20,035 bases of DNA from Anaerolineales bacterium (GTDB lineage Bacteria > Chloroflexota > Anaerolineae > JAAEKA01). The notes beneath the pieces were generated by a model that saw nothing but the letters and a program-made list of their open reading frames with translations, was not told where the DNA came from and made no database searches. The position numbers and the translations under genes were made by a program. Below, in pieces: positions 7,513 through 14,265 of this stretch; position 1 is the first letter of the stretch, and the number at the start of each line of letters is the position of its first letter. The DNA is taken from contig JACKBI010000023.1 in assembly GCA_020634615.1 (NCBI GenBank), positions 1-20,035 of the forward strand, written 5' to 3'.

Positions 7513-8448
7513 TCAATTGGTCAGCAGCGGAACCAGGGCGTCCGCGCAGGCCAGGGCTGGTCCGTCCAGTTCTTCGTGATCTTCCAGTGTCCACCAGGCC
7601 GACAGGACGGCCTGTGCTACGCCGTAGCCAACGATGCGCCGGCGGTCGAAGCCGAGTATCGCGGCGAGCTGATCGACGCGGCGGCGCTGGATACGCGGCA
7701 GGTCCGGCCAGTTGGCGACCTCGGGCATCGGGTTGTGCAAAAGGGCGCCGACTTCGTAGGCCGGTTCGCCGGCGACACCTTGTGGATCGATGGCCCGCCA
7801 CGATCCGCTCTCGCCGGCCAGAATGTTGCCGTGATGCAGATCGCCGTGCAGCAGGACTGCGGGTGCAGCGCAGGCAAACAACTCCTCGAATAAGCTCTCA
7901 GCCAGCGCGACGCGGTCTGATGGCAGCGGACCTGTCCCGCCGTCGTAGCGAGCGCGCAGGCGTGCAAATCCGGCCGCCCATTCGGTCACCGGTTTGAAGC
8001 GGTGGCCGTCCGGCAGCGGCCGCCAGAGTGACTGCATCACCCGCGCTGCGATTTCCGTCGCACGGGCGTCGTCCGGTTCGGTGGCAAGCTGTACGCCCGG
8101 CTGGATTCGTTCCAGCAACATGACGCCCCGGTCGGCGTCTGCTTGCCATAGGTGGACGCTGCCGCGTCCGGCGTAGACGCGCAGAGCGTCGATCTCACTG
8201 GTCAAATCGGGCCGCGGCACGCCGGCTTTGAAAACGACCGCCTGCCCGTCCGGTCCGGTGGCCGGAGCGGCAAAGTTGTAGCTCAACGGCTCGAAGGGCG
8301 GGTGGATGGTCAGCGACCAGCGTTCTGCATATTCCCGCAGCAGCGCAGGCAGGTCATCCAGCCATTGCCGGCCGGCGTCGCCAAATGCGCCTGCAATCCG
8401 ATGCCTGAACTCTCGGGACAGATGCAACGTCATGGGATCAGTCTGCAC
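7513..8448 (-). CDS. Streptomycin 6-kinase-like aminoglycoside/hydroxyurea phosphotransferase
   Basis: The 311-residue protein has the kinase-like fold of the aminoglycoside/hydroxyurea phosphotransferase family. The Brenner motif is LLHGDLHHGNIL (199-210; catalytic Asp203, Asn208). The metal-binding Asp is in AIDPQGVAGEPAYEVGALLHN (Asp221). A likely ATP-contacting lysine is in VVFKAG (Lys74), with Glu85 of SEIDAL as its possible partner. Length and motif order match streptomycin 6-kinases, which phosphorylate streptomycin in the cytoplasm. Distant homologues may have other small-molecule substrates, so resistance is not proven. The start is uncertain: GTG at 8448 or ATG at 8433 (MTLHLSREF), neither with a clear Shine-Dalgarno. 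It lies 19 bases downstream of the YlxP/DUF503 gene on the same strand, so it is probably in one transcript with it. Confidence 0.86.
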   Translation of the reverse strand: MQTDPMTLHLSREFRHRIAGAFGDAGRQWLDDLPALLREYAERWSLTIHPPFEPLSYNFAAPATGPDGQAVVFKAGVPRPDLTSEIDALRVYAGRGSVHLWQADADRGVMLLERIQPGVQLATEPDDARATEIAARVMQSLWRPLPDGHRFKPVTEWAAGFARLRARYDGGTGPLPSDRVALAESLFEELFACAAPAVLLHGDLHHGNILAGESGSWRAIDPQGVAGEPAYEVGALLHNPMPEVANWPDLPRIQRRRVDQLAAILGFDRRRIVGYGVAQAVLSAWWTLEDHEELDGPALACADALVPLLTN

Positions 8449-8467
8449 AACGCGAAACCGGCGATGG

Positions 8468-8755
8468 CTACTCGATAAGCTCGATTTCGTAATCGACCAG
8501 TTCGGCGTCGATGCGCCAGCGCTCGACGTGATCGACGACCTTCATCAGCAAACCGTGGGCGTATGCCTTGTCGTTGGAGACGCAGGCCACGCCGATGATT
8601 GCCGCGCGGTGACTGTCCAGCAGATCGACCTCGGCGACGGAGACGTTGAATTCTCTGCGCAGCCGGGCAATCAGCGGCTTGACGACGCTGCGTTTGCCTT
8701 TCAACGAGTCGTTGACCGGGATGCTCAGCTCAAGGGTTGCGATTCCGATAACCAT
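8468..8755 (-). CDS. ylxP: YlxP/DUF503-family protein
   Basis: The 95-residue product is a full-length match to the small DUF503 (YlxP) family by eye. The family hallmark appears as LELSIPVNDSLKGKRSVVKP (8-27), followed by LIARLRREFNVSVAEVD (28-44) and AAIIGVACVSND (51-62). Length is normal for the family. YlxP genes often sit near ribosome-maturation genes (rbfA/nusA region) in Firmicutes, and a role in ribosome or RNA binding has been suggested; here no such neighbour is visible. ATG 8755 has no clear Shine-Dalgarno. A TATAAT box lies 52 bases upstream on the same strand, consistent with a promoter for this gene and the kinase after it. Confidence 0.9.
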   Translation of the reverse strand: MVIGIATLELSIPVNDSLKGKRSVVKPLIARLRREFNVSVAEVDLLDSHRAAIIGVACVSNDKAYAHGLLMKVVDHVERWRIDAELVDYEIELIE

Positions 8756-8806
8756 AGATTGATGTCAAAAGGGCCGTGTAAAGGCGCTAAAATCGCGCGT
8801 TGCGCT

Positions 8807-8812
8807 ATTATA
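8807..8812 (-). promoter_or_regulatory. -10 box (TATAAT) of the YlxP-kinase transcription unit
   Basis: On the minus strand the sequence is a perfect TATAAT, 52 bases before the ylxP start. A weak -35 (TTCGCC) lies 18 bases upstream. The same bases read TATTAT or TATACT on the plus strand, facing the yccF-like gene, so the box could serve both directions. Confidence 0.45.
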
Positions 8813-8946
8813 CTCATCGATGCGCCAAGTGGCGAAGCCGCGCGACTGGACGCACCGCAGTGAAACCAAACGTTGCCGCACAACGTAAAGTGGCTTAGAA
8901 CCGTGACTATTGAGCCACGGCGTTTATGCGCCGCGGCCGTACATTT

Positions 8947-8953
8947 GAGAGGA
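8947..8953 (+). promoter_or_regulatory. Shine-Dalgarno of the YccF gene
   Basis: GAGAGGA lies five bases before ATG 8959. It decides against the earlier in-frame start at 8926, whose extra residues (MRRGRTFERTA) do not belong to the family. Confidence 0.7.
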
Positions 8954-8958
8954 CTGCA

Positions 8959-9327
8959 ATGACATTTTTGGGAAACGTGATTTGGCTGGTTTTCGGCGGA
9001 TTGATCGCCGGTCTGGGGTATATCATCGGCGGTCTGGTGATGTGCCTGACGATCGTTGGCATTCCGTTCGGCCTGCAAAACATCAAACTGGGGATTGCGA
9101 CCTTTGCACCGTTTGGCAAGGAGATCGTCGAGACTGACAACAGCAACAGCGCGCTGCGGGTGATCTTCAACGTGCTCTGGCTGGTGTTGTTCGGCTGGGG
9201 GATCGCTCTGGCGCACCTGGCGTCAGCCGCGCTGCTCGCCATCACCATTGTTGGCATCCCGTTCGCTTTGCAGCACATCAAGCTGATCCCGCTGGCGCTG
9301 TTCCCGTTTGGACGCGATCTGCGTTAG
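8959..9327 (+). CDS. yccF: YccF-family inner-membrane protein
   Basis: The 122-residue protein contains two copies of the YccF repeat. Copy 1 is GNVIWLVFGGLIAGLGYIIG, TIVGIPFGLQNIKL and FAPFGKE (about 5-55). Copy 2 is NVLWLVLFGWGIALAHLASA, TIVGIPFALQHIKL and LFPFGRD (about 71-120). Each has a hydrophobic hairpin followed by the signature IVGIPF-x-LQ-x-IKL and a PFG turn. Two to four membrane segments are expected. The family is widespread and its function is unknown; some members are annotated as small inner-membrane proteins. It is divergent from the YlxP gene, and its stop is only six bases from the stop of the convergent SET-GNAT gene. Confidence 0.92.
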   Translation: MTFLGNVIWLVFGGLIAGLGYIIGGLVMCLTIVGIPFGLQNIKLGIATFAPFGKEIVETDNSNSALRVIFNVLWLVLFGWGIALAHLASAALLAITIVGIPFALQHIKLIPLALFPFGRDLR

Positions 9328-9333
9328 GCCAGA

Positions 9334-10638
9334 CTATTCGGCGTTCCAGATGCTGTGAGCCATCCATACGTTTGGCTCGACATAAACACCGCGGTCGTTG
9401 GATGGATCGATTTCCACTGGGACCAAACCACCCGGTATCGGGTATGCCCCCTGATCGTGGAATGTCAAGCCGGTCCAGCGCTCCCAGTCGCTGATCGCGC
9501 CGGAGATATGCATCGATCGGTGACAAACCTTGATGATCTCCGCGCCCAGGCGGGCATGTACGCGCAACCAGGGGTCAAAGGGCAGACCATCGGGGTTGCG
9601 CCAGCGGGCGTAACTCTCCATACGAACCAGCGGGTATTGCTGCTTCATGCTGGGGCGCACCGGTGCAATGAGGTAGTCGAAGCCGTGCGCGCCGCCCAGT
9701 GATTTCATCGCTTGTACCATCTGGCTGCTGTAGCCCTTGCCGCGAAACTCCGGGGCCAGCGTGATGCTCAAGGCACACTGGATGCGTGGCGCGTCCCAGG
9801 TCTCCCAGTCGGCAACCGCGCGCTGCAGCGCCCAGTCCCAGCCCTCGTCGGGTAGGTTGGCCAGGTCGTCGTGCCACGTCAATGGCACGCTGTTGCCGAT
9901 GCCGATGATCTTGCCGCCGGTGCGGGTCATCAACGCGAATTGGTAGTCCGGGAACTTGCGGTACAGGTCGAACCAGTGTTCGTTGGCGACGGCATCATGG
10001 AGCATAAATTCCGGCCAGCCAGCGTCAATAATGCGCTGTGCCTGGTCCATCAACTCGGAGCCGAAAGTGATGGCGTGCAGCGTGAACTCCAGCGGCTCGT
10101 CAGCTACCCCCAGCGACTCGCGTTGCCAGTCGATGCGGCGCTGCAAGTAGGGCGAAAAGTAGCCATGGTAACGCTCCTGCAGCTCGGCCAGCATCCAGTC
10201 GTTGCCGGTGACGTGACCGCGGCAGCCGGGCGTTTCACATGAGCAGCGGAACTCGTCGTAGGGACTGCCGTCGCACATCGCGTAGTCAATGCAGATTTCC
10301 TCGCCGGGCTCGATATCCCGCAGCGCCACTATGCCGATCTGGCCGCTCATGCCGGCGTTTGGCTGGCACGAATGGTTGATGTAGTCGGCCGGTTCGATGG
10401 GGGGCAGCGACACCAGGTACAACGTCTCTTCAATTTGGGCGACATAGGCGCGGATATGGGGAGGAACGGTTTCGAGTTGTTCTTCGTCGATCACCACACC
10501 TGTCCAGACCGCCAGCAGCGTGCTTTCGCTGACCGACTCGCGCGCGAAGACGCCGTTGCCACCTTTATCCGGGTGCGAGCGGGCTTCCAGTTGCGGCGCC
10601 AGATACGATTTTGTTGTACCGAAATTCTGAATATCCAT
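9334..10638 (-). CDS. SET-domain / GNAT-like fusion protein
   Basis: This 434-residue protein joins two domains. Residues about 15-145 form a SET methyltransferase domain, with GNGVFAR (27-33), the substrate/SAM motif YINHSCQPNAG (86-96), IEPGEEICIDYAM (109-121; Tyr119) and a post-SET zinc cluster CSCETPGC (132-139), which would pair with Cys91. Residues about 185-430 form a GNAT-type acetyltransferase-like domain with a motif-A loop in SITLAPEFRGKGYSSQMVQA (R299-G300-K301-G302) and YLIAPVRPS. SET enzymes methylate protein lysines; GNAT enzymes acetylate amines using acetyl-CoA. All key SET residues are present, so it may be active. The natural substrate is unknown. ATG 10638 has no clear Shine-Dalgarno. 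It is 79 bases downstream of the EamA gene on the same strand and may be co-transcribed. Confidence 0.88.
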   Translation of the reverse strand: MDIQNFGTTKSYLAPQLEARSHPDKGGNGVFARESVSESTLLAVWTGVVIDEEQLETVPPHIRAYVAQIEETLYLVSLPPIEPADYINHSCQPNAGMSGQIGIVALRDIEPGEEICIDYAMCDGSPYDEFRCSCETPGCRGHVTGNDWMLAELQERYHGYFSPYLQRRIDWQRESLGVADEPLEFTLHAITFGSELMDQAQRIIDAGWPEFMLHDAVANEHWFDLYRKFPDYQFALMTRTGGKIIGIGNSVPLTWHDDLANLPDEGWDWALQRAVADWETWDAPRIQCALSITLAPEFRGKGYSSQMVQAMKSLGGAHGFDYLIAPVRPSMKQQYPLVRMESYARWRNPDGLPFDPWLRVHARLGAEIIKVCHRSMHISGAISDWERWTGLTFHDQGAYPIPGGLVPVEIDPSNDRGVYVEPNVWMAHSIWNAE

Positions 10639-10717
10639 TGTGTTTTCAAGCCCAGGTAGTGGCCGCGGCTGGCGGCTTCAGGCGATTGCAGTGGCCGGAA
10701 ACTGCGCCGGGCACCAT

Positions 10718-11680
10718 CTATTCGGTTGAAACCGTCCGGCGCCGGTCAGCCATGCCGCTGATCAACGTGACAGAGAAGAGGATGATGGCCATGGCGCCCA
10801 GCATGGCCGGTGTAACCGGTTCGCTGGCAACAGCCCAGCCGAGAAAGACGGCGACGACGGGGTTGACATAGGCATAGGTCGAGACTTTGGCCGGGCTGGT
10901 GGCAGTCAGCAGCCAGATGTAGGCCGAGTACGCGATGATCGACCCGAAGACCACCAGGTAGAGAAAAGAGACGATCGACGCAGGCGAAACGCTGGCAGCG
11001 TCGAACTGGCTCCACTGGCCGGTTGCGGTGGCCGCGATCAGCAGCAGCGCGCCTCCGCACAGCATTTGCATTCCGATTCCCTGCAATGGCGCCTGTGGCT
11101 TAGGTGCGCCGCGTGAGTAGAGCGAACCGATGGCCCATGACAGCGGTGCAAAGAAGAGGACGATCATGCTGATGGGGCGAATGCCCCCGGCGGCGCTCAG
11201 ATTGGCGGGACCAAAAAGCAAGGCGATGCCGAAGAAACCAATGACCACGCCGAGAATCGTGAATTTGGTGGGACGCGTGCCGCCTGGCCGGATGGCATCC
11301 AGCAGCACCATCCAGATCGGGATGGTCGCCACGACCAGCGCGGCCAGTCCTGACGGCACCTCCTGCTCCGACCACGTGACCGCGCCATTGCCGCCGGCCA
11401 GCAAGAGACCACCGACGATCAGCGCGGTGAGCCAGTGGGCGCGGCTGGGCCGCCCTGATCCGCGCGCTGCTGACCAGATATACAGGATCGCGCCGGCCAG
11501 CAGGAAGCGGCTGCCTGCCATGACAAAGGGCGGGATCGTCTCGATGGCGACTCGAATCGCGAGATAGGTCGATCCCCAGATCAGGTAGACAGCCCCGAAT
11601 GCGGCTGCCAGGCGCAGGCATCGGCCGGAATCGTCGCGGCACAGGCCGGTCAGAAGGGTGGTTACTCGTGTGGTAGTCAT
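10718..11680 (-). CDS. EamA/DMT-superfamily transporter, YedA-like
   Basis: From ATG 11680 the protein has 320 residues with about ten hydrophobic segments in two EamA repeats, the layout of drug/metabolite transporters. The first segment carries YLIWGSTYLAIRVAIETI, the hallmark of the YedA-like branch, followed by PPFVMAGSRFLLAGAILY. The second repeat contains FFAPLSWAIGSLYSRG and SPAKVSTYAYVNPVVAVFLG, a typical DMT sequence before the last helices. Members export amino acids or other small metabolites across the inner membrane; the substrate is not predictable. An in-frame GTG at 11722 would add 14 residues of no family resemblance, so I prefer the ATG, although neither has a good Shine-Dalgarno. 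It is followed on the same strand by the SET-GNAT gene, 79 bases away. Confidence 0.88.
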   Translation of the reverse strand: MTTTRVTTLLTGLCRDDSGRCLRLAAAFGAVYLIWGSTYLAIRVAIETIPPFVMAGSRFLLAGAILYIWSAARGSGRPSRAHWLTALIVGGLLLAGGNGAVTWSEQEVPSGLAALVVATIPIWMVLLDAIRPGGTRPTKFTILGVVIGFFGIALLFGPANLSAAGGIRPISMIVLFFAPLSWAIGSLYSRGAPKPQAPLQGIGMQMLCGGALLLIAATATGQWSQFDAASVSPASIVSFLYLVVFGSIIAYSAYIWLLTATSPAKVSTYAYVNPVVAVFLGWAVASEPVTPAMLGAMAIILFSVTLISGMADRRRTVSTE

Positions 11681-11787
11681 AGATAGCGCTGTTGTGGCGG
11701 ACGCACCTGCCGGTGGCGACACGGGCAGCGTTCACCCGGCAAACACTTGCTACAGTCGCTTCCATCGCAGGACCTGTCCAACACGCG

Positions 11788-11831
11788 CATCTGCCATGGG
11801 CTGGCGCACATGCTTTGGCCCACGGCAGATG
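11788..11831. repeat. Inverted repeat with a GCAGATG core
   Basis: CATCTGCCATGGGC (11788-11801) pairs with GCCCACGGCAGATG (11818-11831) at 13 of 14 positions around a 16-base loop. A further AGCAGATGG copy lies at about 11854-11862. It may be an operator for a dimeric regulator controlling either divergent gene, or an mRNA hairpin. Confidence 0.6.
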
Positions 11832-11901
11832 TCTGCTTGCTTCAGCGAATCTATAGCAGATGGGAGCAACTGTCAAATACCTTCAGGCTGAGCTTATGGG
11901 T

Positions 11902-11930
11902 TTCCACAATCAGCCCCGTTGTGGTACGAT
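11902..11930 (+). promoter_or_regulatory. Possible promoter for the repeat-protein/RDD operon
   Basis: TTCCAC, a 17-base spacer and TACGAT (11925-11930) sit 62 bases before the start at 11992. The match to sigma-70 consensus is weak at -35 and moderate at -10. Confidence 0.25.
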
Positions 11931-11991
11931 TCAGCAGTTCACTTCCGTCGGCTGCAAGCGGTTCAGCCAACTTCAGAGGACCTACAAGGCA

Positions 11992-13020
11992 ATGACCGAT
12001 CCTATCGATGAAAAAAGTGCGCCCAGCCACTCCGACACCACCAGAGGTACGGGTCTGGCGCGCTCGCTGATACGTCTTGGGCTGGGTGGGGTGATGATCG
12101 GCGCGCGCACGATTCGCCGGCCAGAGTCACTGCGCGAAGCGTTGGCGCCGACGGCTGTGCCTGATGATGGCGATGCGCAGCCGCAGGACTCCGGGATGTC
12201 CACTGACGACAGCCGGTTCGATACCGCCCTCAGCACGGCAGTTGGGGCCGCGCTGGCAACCCAACATCTTGTCGCTCAGGGAGTCAACAAGTCGGTCGCC
12301 GTCAACAAGCAGGTCTGGAACTTCACTGCGCCGTTGCGCAAACCGCTGGATTGGATCGGCGTCACAGACCTCGCGACTGCAACTGCCCAATCGCTGGCCA
12401 TCCATCTGGATCATCTCGAACAGACCGGGCGCGTGGAAATGCTGGAAAGCAGGGAGCAGGCGCTGGGGACGTTGACGACGACCATCGACACGGTCATTGC
12501 CTATCTGGGCCAGAGTCCTGCGGTTGTTGCGCTGGTGCGCGACCTTCTGCAGGAGATTCTGCCTGAACTGGCCGACGATCCAGCCATCGCTAACCTCGTC
12601 GAAGAGCAGGTAAGGCTGGTCCTGCCGGGGTTGGCCGACGACTCGGACGTCCAGAACATCATACGCAAGCAGGCCAGCGCCTATTTGTTCTACTTGCAGA
12701 ACCACTCTGAACAGATTGAAGCGCTGATTCGCACGCAGGGCGACATCTATATCGAGTACCTGAATCAGCATCCGGAGAATGTGCAGGCGCTGATCCAGGG
12801 ACAGAGTCTGGGCCTGGCCGGCCAGGTGATGGACGGAGTGCGCGAGCGCGCGGTCACTGCCGACTCGGTGGCTGAGATGATTGCCCGCCGGGTATTGGGC
12901 CGGGCGCCGCGTGGCGACTTGCCGCCGCCTGCCTACGAGGTAATTCGCAGGGCAGACGCTACGGTGATTCCGTCCGACTTGATCCGCAAGGAGGACGAAG
13001 ATGCAGCAACTGGTCGGTAA
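11992..13020 (+). CDS. Protein of unknown function with five tandem helical repeats
   Basis: The ATG at 11992 has AAGG (and AGAGGA further away) upstream. An earlier in-frame ATG at 11860 adds residues without a signal or domain, so I start at 11992 (342 residues). Residues 1-75 are acidic and probably disordered apart from GLARSLIRLGLGGVMIGART (21-40). Residues 76-135 are Ala-rich. Residues 176-282 hold five repeats of 21-22 residues, for example PAIANLVEEQVRLVLPGLAD and PENVQALIQGQSLGLAGQVM, with the pattern P/S-x-V/I-x-x-L/I-I/V. The C-terminus is charged. Both ends lack membrane helices, so a cytoplasmic or membrane-associated scaffold is plausible. The stop lies 20 bases inside the next (RDD) gene, implying translational coupling and a shared function. 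I do not recognise a family. Confidence 0.8.
   Translation: MTDPIDEKSAPSHSDTTRGTGLARSLIRLGLGGVMIGARTIRRPESLREALAPTAVPDDGDAQPQDSGMSTDDSRFDTALSTAVGAALATQHLVAQGVNKSVAVNKQVWNFTAPLRKPLDWIGVTDLATATAQSLAIHLDHLEQTGRVEMLESREQALGTLTTTIDTVIAYLGQSPAVVALVRDLLQEILPELADDPAIANLVEEQVRLVLPGLADDSDVQNIIRKQASAYLFYLQNHSEQIEALIRTQGDIYIEYLNQHPENVQALIQGQSLGLAGQVMDGVRERAVTADSVAEMIARRVLGRAPRGDLPPPAYEVIRRADATVIPSDLIRKEDEDAATGR
12517..12837 (+). repeat. Five tandem protein-coding repeats (21-22 residues each)
   Basis: Units start at residues 176, 197, 218, 239 and 261 of the encoded protein. Conserved positions are P/S at 1, V/I at 3-4, L/I-V/I at about 6-8, Q or equivalent polar residue at 10, L near 18 and acidic or His residues at the end. 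DNA identity between units is low, so the duplications are old and maintained at protein level. Confidence 0.75.
12988..12994 (+). promoter_or_regulatory. Shine-Dalgarno of the RDD gene, inside the upstream gene
   Basis: AAGGAGG lies six bases before ATG 13001 while the upstream frame is still being read. Ribosomes finishing the repeat-protein gene pass directly over it. Confidence 0.8.
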
Positions 13021-14041
13021 GGGCTTGCTCGGCCAGTATGCCGGGTTCGTCAGCCGCGCTGTTGGGTTCGTGCTGGACATCCTGATCGTGATCGGGCTCC
13101 TCTGGGTGGTGAACTTCGCGATCACTTTGCCGCTACAGTATTTCCTGGGGTTCAACATCAACCAGTGCAAAACCATGGTGTCGGGAACACTGCCATCCAT
13201 TATCGATCAGAGTCCCTGGCTCTGCATTGCTGTCATTTCGACCCAGGCGGCATTGAGCTTGCTGGCCGGCCCGGCGTATTTCATCCTGCTCTGGTCCATG
13301 GGGGGCCAGACCGTTGGGCAATACGTGGCCGGTGTTCGAGTTGTACGGTTGAACGGGCGCAAGATGAATTTTAAGTCTTCGCTGGTTCGCTACCTCGGCT
13401 ACTTCGTCTCGTTTTTTGCCCTTGGCCTGGGGTACTTCTGGGTGCTTTGGGATGACCGCAGGCAGGGGTTTCAGGACAAACTGGCACGGACAGTGGTCGT
13501 CTATGCCTGGACGGCGCGCCAGAACGAGTTCTTGTTGGACCGGGTTCGCGAAAGGATGGGAGCGAAGGCAAAAGTCTCCAGCACGGCGATGACCGAGGAC
13601 GAAATACGCGCGTTACACTATGTCATACTCTCGTTCAAGCTCCACACAGAAATGAACAGCACGTTGAGTTCACTGGAGGAAGCTGTGCGCGTGAGTGACT
13701 TTTCGGTCATTAACGTGGCTGTGCTGGTCAAGGACGAGACCGGGCATTTGGGGCTGGTTGGTGTTAGCGATCTGTCGATGAATACATCAGGGCAAATGCC
13801 ATTGATGACAGTTGATTTTCGAACTATCAGGACCGGCCTGCAACGTCTCTTGCAGCACTATCCGCCTGAGAGTTTTGTGATGGTTATCCTCGTCAAGCGC
13901 GATATGGAAAAGCGCCTTTGCCACGCGCTCGACCGGCTCAACTTACCATTCGAGATTGTGGCGATGGACACGGTGCTGGCGGCTGTCCAGGAATCCGCTG
14001 TGGCGGACGACGCCAGCATCGAAGCGTCGCATCCAGGCTGA
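13001..14041 (+). CDS. RDD-family membrane protein with extra C-terminal domain
   Basis: The first ~170 of 346 residues match the RDD family. FVSRAVGFVLDILIVIGLLW gives the Arg19 and first Asp26. GQTVGQYVAGVRVVRLNG (102-119) follows the second membrane segment, and LWDDRRQGFQDKLARTVVV (149-167) is the conserved cytoplasmic end with the acidic pair and a D-K-x-x-x-T motif. Three to four membrane helices are expected. The C-terminal half (about 190-335) is soluble, with FSVINVAVLVKDETGHLGLV and FVMVILVKRDMEKRL; it faintly resembles the start of DUF1269-type proteins but I cannot assign it. RDD proteins are inner-membrane proteins, some implicated in ion or compatible-solute transport. The gene overlaps the repeat-protein gene, so they probably form one functional pair. 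Confidence 0.88.
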   Translation: MQQLVGKGLLGQYAGFVSRAVGFVLDILIVIGLLWVVNFAITLPLQYFLGFNINQCKTMVSGTLPSIIDQSPWLCIAVISTQAALSLLAGPAYFILLWSMGGQTVGQYVAGVRVVRLNGRKMNFKSSLVRYLGYFVSFFALGLGYFWVLWDDRRQGFQDKLARTVVVYAWTARQNEFLLDRVRERMGAKAKVSSTAMTEDEIRALHYVILSFKLHTEMNSTLSSLEEAVRVSDFSVINVAVLVKDETGHLGLVGVSDLSMNTSGQMPLMTVDFRTIRTGLQRLLQHYPPESFVMVILVKRDMEKRLCHALDRLNLPFEIVAMDTVLAAVQESAVADDASIEASHPG

Positions 14042-14265
14042 CGTCCTGTCAGGGCAGTACTGGCTCGGCCAGGCGCAGCCGGCCAGAGCGTTAGCTGAAA
14101 ATCTGTCACCTCCTTCCGTTCTTGTCCAAATGTGGTCCGCGTTCCTGGTTCAGCGATCCGCGGGCCGCGGCGGGCGAACCACTCTCCTGCTATCTGCCTT
14201 TCACCCGTAACCTGCCATCCGCCTGTCTTCGATTTGCCCGCCGCGTGGCTTGGGACTAAAATTGC

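Larger units (their letters stand above)
11681..11991. other. Divergent intergenic region (311 bases)
   Basis: This separates the EamA gene (minus) from the repeat-protein gene (plus). It holds the palindrome at 11788-11831 and a possible plus-strand promoter near 11902-11930. I see no convincing gene in it; the short reading frames lack family resemblance. Confidence 0.6.

Noticed and set aside
7463..7801. Upstream extension of the clostripain-like frame to a start at 7801 (939 residues)
   Set aside because: The extra 113 residues are Arg/Pro-rich, overlap the kinase gene, and a good Shine-Dalgarno precedes ATG 7462.
12127..13200. Long minus-strand open frame opposite the repeat-protein gene
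   Set aside because: A high-GC shadow frame with no motif; the plus-strand gene has a Shine-Dalgarno-supported overlap with the RDD gene.
14042..14265. Possible small gene between the RDD and FFLEE-like genes
   Set aside because: Short frames here have no Shine-Dalgarno and no recognisable motif; treated as non-coding.
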